DNA from: CAYNFH01 sp964396385
GTDB lineage: Bacteria > Armatimonadota > Chthonomonadetes > Chthonomonadales > CAJBBX01
Length of the DNA: 8,765 nucleotides
Direction of reading: 5' to 3'
Assembly (NCBI GenBank): GCA_964396385.1
Contig: CAYNFH010000249.1
Coordinates: forward strand, 1-8,765
The translations under genes and the position numbers were made by a program. Below the pieces are notes generated by a model. The model saw nothing but the letters and a program-made list of their open reading frames with translations. It searched no databases and was not told the origin of the DNA. The stretch's first letter is position 1. Each line of letters starts with the position of its first letter. Positions 6,659-8,765 of this stretch are shown here, piece after piece.

Positions 6659-6731
6659 CCGGCACCTATGCCGGCCCGGTCGCCTTCGGGAACAGGGAAA
6701 AGTCCCGATAGTGCACCCACGCTGGGCGACC
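6659..6731 (+). ncRNA. Possible folded 5' leader of the CAP gene
   Basis: Three pairings lie within 75 nt upstream of the start codon: CCGGC (6659-6663) with GCCGG (6670-6674), loop 6 nt; GGTCGCC (6678-6684) with GGCGACC (6725-6731); and, nested in the latter, TCGGGA (6686-6691) with TCCCGA (6703-6708). The closing stem ends 7 nt before the Shine-Dalgarno sequence. I do not recognise a known riboswitch, and GC-rich DNA yields such pairings by chance. Confidence 0.22.
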
Positions 6732-6738
6732 ATCACCC

Positions 6739-6743
6739 GAGGA
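6739..6743 (+). promoter_or_regulatory. Shine-Dalgarno site of the CAP gene
   Basis: GAGGA sits 6 nt before the ATG at 6750. It supports this start over the in-frame GTG at 6711, which would put 13 extra residues in front of the signal peptide. Confidence 0.65.
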
Positions 6744-6749
6744 TTCAAT

Positions 6750-7460
6750 ATGAAATACGCGATGCGCCGGTGGCGGTGCTTCAACCTGATAGTGCCTGTA
6801 TCCGCGATCCTGACCTGCGTCGCCCTCGTTCCCGCCCGGGCGCAGGGACCGGCCGCATCCGGCGACCTGAGCCTGGAGCAGGCCCGCCGCTACATGCTGG
6901 ATCTCATCAACCGGGACCGTGCCGCCTACGGCCTTCGTCCGGTCAGCCTTGATCCCATGGCGAGTCGCGCCGGTCAGGAGCAGGCGGAGGAGATGGCCGC
7001 GCACAGCTGCCTGGCCCACTTCAACCTGGCGGGTGAGTCGCCGCAGCAGAGGTACACCCGCTGCGGAGGGCGCGAGCCGGTCTCCGAGAACGTGGCCCTG
7101 CTGACCGGATTCTACGGCGGCGGAAGCTCCGCGCCGTACCGCCTGGACGCCGCGCCCCGCTTCAGCCGGCGCGAGCTGGAGCGCATCGAGCGGATGTACA
7201 TGTGCGAGAGTGCGCCGTACGACGGCCACCGGCGGAATATCCTGAACCCGTACAGCACGCACGTCGGGATCGCGTTGGCCCGCGCCGGGACCGACTCCGC
7301 GTTCAACGTCGCCAACACCCAGGAGTTCATCCGGCGCGCCACCGTACAGGATCTGGCGCAGTCCGTGCCTACAGAGACCTGGGACCGTCTTGCCGGCTGG
7401 CCGTCCTCGCGTCCCACAGGTACAGACCGAACGGAGCCCACCAGATTAGATCGTTGGTGA
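6750..7460 (+). CDS. Secreted CAP (SCP/PR1-like) domain protein
   Basis: The 236-residue product starts at ATG 6750, chosen for its GAGGA site and because it gives a typical signal peptide: KYAMRRWR, then a hydrophobic stretch, then cleavage after VPARA near residue 31. Residues ~41-195 form a CAP domain of the bacterial YkwD type: MLDLINRDRAAYGLRPVSLD (49-68), HSCLAHFNLAGESPQQRY (85-102), SENVA (112-116) and DGHRRNILNP (158-167), then FNVANTQEF (185-193). Likely cavity residues are H90, E113 and H160. The loop between SENVA and the second His motif is longer than in minimal YkwD domains. Cysteines C87, C105 and C152 remain after export. The last ~40 residues have no family match and lie opposite the 3' end of the gene on the other strand. 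Bacterial CAP proteins have varied and mostly unproven functions; none is assigned. Confidence 0.9.
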   Translation: MKYAMRRWRCFNLIVPVSAILTCVALVPARAQGPAASGDLSLEQARRYMLDLINRDRAAYGLRPVSLDPMASRAGQEQAEEMAAHSCLAHFNLAGESPQQRYTRCGGREPVSENVALLTGFYGGGSSAPYRLDAAPRFSRRELERIERMYMCESAPYDGHRRNILNPYSTHVGIALARAGTDSAFNVANTQEFIRRATVQDLAQSVPTETWDRLAGWPSSRPTGTDRTEPTRLDRW

Positions 7461-7782
7461 GGCAGAGTATGGCCGTCTTGGCGGGCCATGCTCCGGACTG
7501 GATCAGTCGCAGCATGCCGAGCGGGCCGAGAAGCTTGCCGGTCAGTCCTACCGCGGCAATGAGCCAACCCCGTTCCGGCACTTGCGCGACCTGAAGGTAG
7601 AGGATACCGTAAAGTCCGACCACCATCCCCAGGCACTCAAACACCTCCGGGTATCGCGCCAGCGGCATGCCGGCATAACGAAACAGCCACTGCGGATCCA
7701 GGGCCGTGTACAGACCCCACAGAATGTTGTATGCTCCTGCGGAGACAAACACGGCCTGGTGCCACCGTCGTCGCGGAATCAA
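7369..7782 (-). CDS. Small four-helix membrane protein, unknown function
   Basis: The product is 137 residues from a TTG at 7782 (MIPRRRWHQAVFVSAGAYN). This TTG overlaps the previous gene's stop as TTGA and has AGGA 9 nt upstream. The frame is open to 8175, but that part is merely the shadow of the preceding gene. Four membrane helices are predicted: near residues 8-28, 43-68, 70-95 and 99-122. Recognisable family features are WHQAVFVSAGAYNILWG, YPEVFECLGMVVGLYGILY, GLTGKLLGPLG and LTNDLIWWAPFGLYL. I recall similar short proteins in bacterial genomes, sometimes labelled alkyl hydroperoxide reductase without any peroxiredoxin motif; that label should not be trusted. It is the last gene of a coupled three-gene unit and overlaps the convergent CAP gene by 92 bp. 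Confidence 0.82.
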   Translation of the reverse strand: MIPRRRWHQAVFVSAGAYNILWGLYTALDPQWLFRYAGMPLARYPEVFECLGMVVGLYGILYLQVAQVPERGWLIAAVGLTGKLLGPLGMLRLIQSGAWPAKTAILCLTNDLIWWAPFGLYLWDARTASRQDGPRSL

Positions 7783-8348
7783 GCGGACTGATCCTGGCTG
7801 CGGGCCGGTTGAGCCGACCACGGCCAGCTTCCACCCGGCAGCCCGAAGGCGGCATAAAGATCCCGAACTCCCGAGAGGAACACGCCGGCAGCCATGAAGG
7901 TCAGCGTCCATTTCAGCACATCCGGAATGGTATAGCTCAGCCCGACCAGCCCCGTCGGAAGTCGCGCCCATGCGAGGATGGTAGGCAGCAATTCGGCGAT
8001 CATCGCCCCGTAGACGATTCCCATGATCGCGTGAGTCACCCTCTCGCCGCCATACACGTCTCCCAGGAACCGCCTCGCACGGATCTCGACAACGAAGTCC
8101 GAGAACGTCAGAACTATCTCCACCATGATCACGAGTACGAGTACCGCCGTCCAGGATCCGGCCCATGCGATCCACGGCAGCGTTCCGAACAGCACCGCAT
8201 AGAAGAAGTCACGCCAGGCGTGCAGCCTCAGCTCCGGGGCGGTAGCGGGAACCCCGCCCGGGAGCCTGGCGCGCCACTCGTGGAAGTAGAGGGTGTCAAA
8301 CGCGCCGATGACGCCCTGGAGCGCCAGCAGCCACAGCGCGGTGATCAT
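7779..8348 (-). CDS. Polytopic membrane protein, unknown function
   Basis: The 189-residue integral membrane protein has about five hydrophobic segments, near residues 2-20, 48-66, 68-86, 107-126 and 147-164. Polar residues lie in or beside the helices: LQGVIGAFDTLYFHEWR (D18, H23, E24), LRLHAWRDFFYA (H43, D47), VEIVLTFSDFVVEIRARR (E77, D84, E88) and RVTHAIMGIVYG (H106). I believe similar proteins occur widely next to DUF4166 genes, but I can name no function. The repeated His/Asp/Glu pattern could bind a metal or make a polar path through the membrane; that is speculation. The ATG overlaps the upstream DUF4166 stop as ATGA, and its own stop overlaps the next start as TTGA. Confidence 0.85.
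   Translation of the reverse strand: MITALWLLALQGVIGAFDTLYFHEWRARLPGGVPATAPELRLHAWRDFFYAVLFGTLPWIAWAGSWTAVLVLVIMVEIVLTFSDFVVEIRARRFLGDVYGGERVTHAIMGIVYGAMIAELLPTILAWARLPTGLVGLSYTIPDVLKWTLTFMAAGVFLSGVRDLYAAFGLPGGSWPWSAQPARSQDQSA
7792..7795 (-). promoter_or_regulatory. Shine-Dalgarno site for the TTG start at 7782
   Basis: AGGA on the minus strand, 9 nt before the TTG and inside the last codons of the preceding gene, decides the start of the small membrane protein. Confidence 0.5.
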
Positions 8349-8765
8349 GGCTCGGCCTCCTGGACGTCCAGCATGCCCTCGTAGCGGATCAGCCTACCTA
8401 GCAGGGGCAAGCGTACCTCTACCGTGACGTGGTTCGATTCGCCACCCGGACCCGACGCTACTTCGCGCGCCTCCACTACTGGCGCAATCAGTGCAGGAAT
8501 CGGGAGTGAATGCGATCCCAAGCGTAGGTCTGCTCCGGCCGGCAGGTAGGTCAAGGAGACCCCGTCCGCCCGAAGTCTAAAGCGCAGGTCAAGGCGTCCG
8601 AACTGCTCGTGCAGCAGTCCGTCCTTGCGCTGCTCCTGTTTGGTGATGAGGACCCGGTCGCCAAAGGATCGCGTCCAGATCTCTCCGTCCGCAGACGGCT
8701 CAATCTCCAGGATCACGGGCGTATCATTTGAGGCGGCGGGCAGGCCCATTAGCCGCGCCATGAGT
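8345..8765 (-). CDS. DUF4166-like protein (N-terminus outside window)
   Basis: This is the C-terminal part of a soluble, mostly beta protein resembling the DUF4166 family. Characteristic segments, numbered from the ATG at 8761, are MARLMGLPAASNDTPVILEI (1-20), DGEIWTRSFGDRVLIT (25-40), EQFGRLDLRFRL (52-63), IPALIAPVVEAREVAS (88-103) and VEVRLPLLGRLIRYEGML (114-131). The ATG at 8761 could be a start, but the frame is still open at the window edge and the residues there resemble the interior of the family (leucine, then MARLMGLP). The full protein is therefore probably ~40 or more residues longer. The family has no established activity. It often occurs near or fused to short-chain dehydrogenase-like proteins, which could lie beyond the edge. 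It is coupled by ATGA to the membrane protein downstream. Confidence 0.83.
   Translation of the reverse strand, partial: LMARLMGLPAASNDTPVILEIEPSADGEIWTRSFGDRVLITKQEQRKDGLLHEQFGRLDLRFRLRADGVSLTYLPAGADLRLGSHSLPIPALIAPVVEAREVASGPGGESNHVTVEVRLPLLGRLIRYEGMLDVQEAEP

Larger units (their letters stand above)
6349..6749. other. Divergent intergenic region
   Basis: About 400 bp without a convincing gene lie between the inositol oxygenase gene (-) and the CAP-protein gene (+). They must hold the promoters of both. The region contains TTGATCAA (6409-6416), the inverted repeat 6435-6454, a possible hairpin with arms 6454-6459 and 6474-6479, the palindrome GACGGCCGTC (6491-6500), a dyad at 6523-6535 next to a possible promoter, and paired segments in the CAP leader (6659-6731). 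No tRNA or recognised riboswitch was found. Confidence 0.6.

Noticed and set aside
6529..6711. 60-codon frame in the divergent intergenic region
   Set aside because: No ribosome-binding site, Arg/Ser-rich composition typical of GC-rich noise, and no recognisable motif.
7783..8175. Extension of the small membrane protein frame upstream to 8175
   Set aside because: It reads through the preceding membrane protein gene in another frame, gives an Arg/Gly-rich unlikely sequence, and the recognisable family begins only after the TTG at 7782.

Overview
The window is about 8.8 kb of GC-rich, densely packed bacterial chromosome. It looks like ordinary housekeeping and metabolic DNA: I see no insertion sequence, phage gene, CRISPR array, tRNA or rRNA. 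The lineage cannot be fixed from the sequence. Three features together suggest a Planctomycetota-, Armatimonadota- or Acidobacteriota-like aerobe: an A2-type heme-copper oxidase with the YSHP motif, a secreted PPC-domain protein of the kind common in those phyla, and a bacterial myo-inositol oxygenase. This is inference only.

Layout. Positions 1-2138 (+) hold the end of a caa3-type cytochrome c oxidase operon: ctaD (3' part), ctaE and the small subunit IV gene. A large secreted multidomain protein (PPC and Ig/TIG-like domains) follows on the same strand to 3772, and its start overlaps the subunit IV gene. Its stop codon abuts, tail to tail, the stop of purK. purK and purE (3767-5361, -) form a two-gene unit with an ATGA overlap and carry out the N5-CAIR route of purine synthesis. 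Between purE and the next gene lies a striking palindrome built from 7-bp GACCACR units (5385-5455). A complete myo-inositol oxygenase gene (5461-6348, -) follows.

Positions 6349-6749 form the only sizeable non-coding stretch. It separates the divergent inositol oxygenase gene and a secreted CAP-domain (SCP/PR1-like) protein gene (6750-7460, +), and it holds several short inverted repeats, a possible promoter/operator and a possibly folded leader. From the right edge back to 7369 (-) runs a tightly coupled three-gene unit: a DUF4166 protein (cut by the window edge), a polytopic membrane protein, and a small four-helix membrane protein. They are joined by ATGA and TTGA stop/start overlaps. The last of them overlaps the 3' end of the CAP gene antisense by 92 bp.

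Functionally, the first block is aerobic respiration, the second is purine synthesis, and the inositol oxygenase would turn myo-inositol into D-glucuronate. The right-hand membrane module has no known job and is the least explained part of the window. No clearly new system is visible; the best leads are the heptad palindrome, the three-gene membrane module and the PPC protein attached to the oxidase operon.
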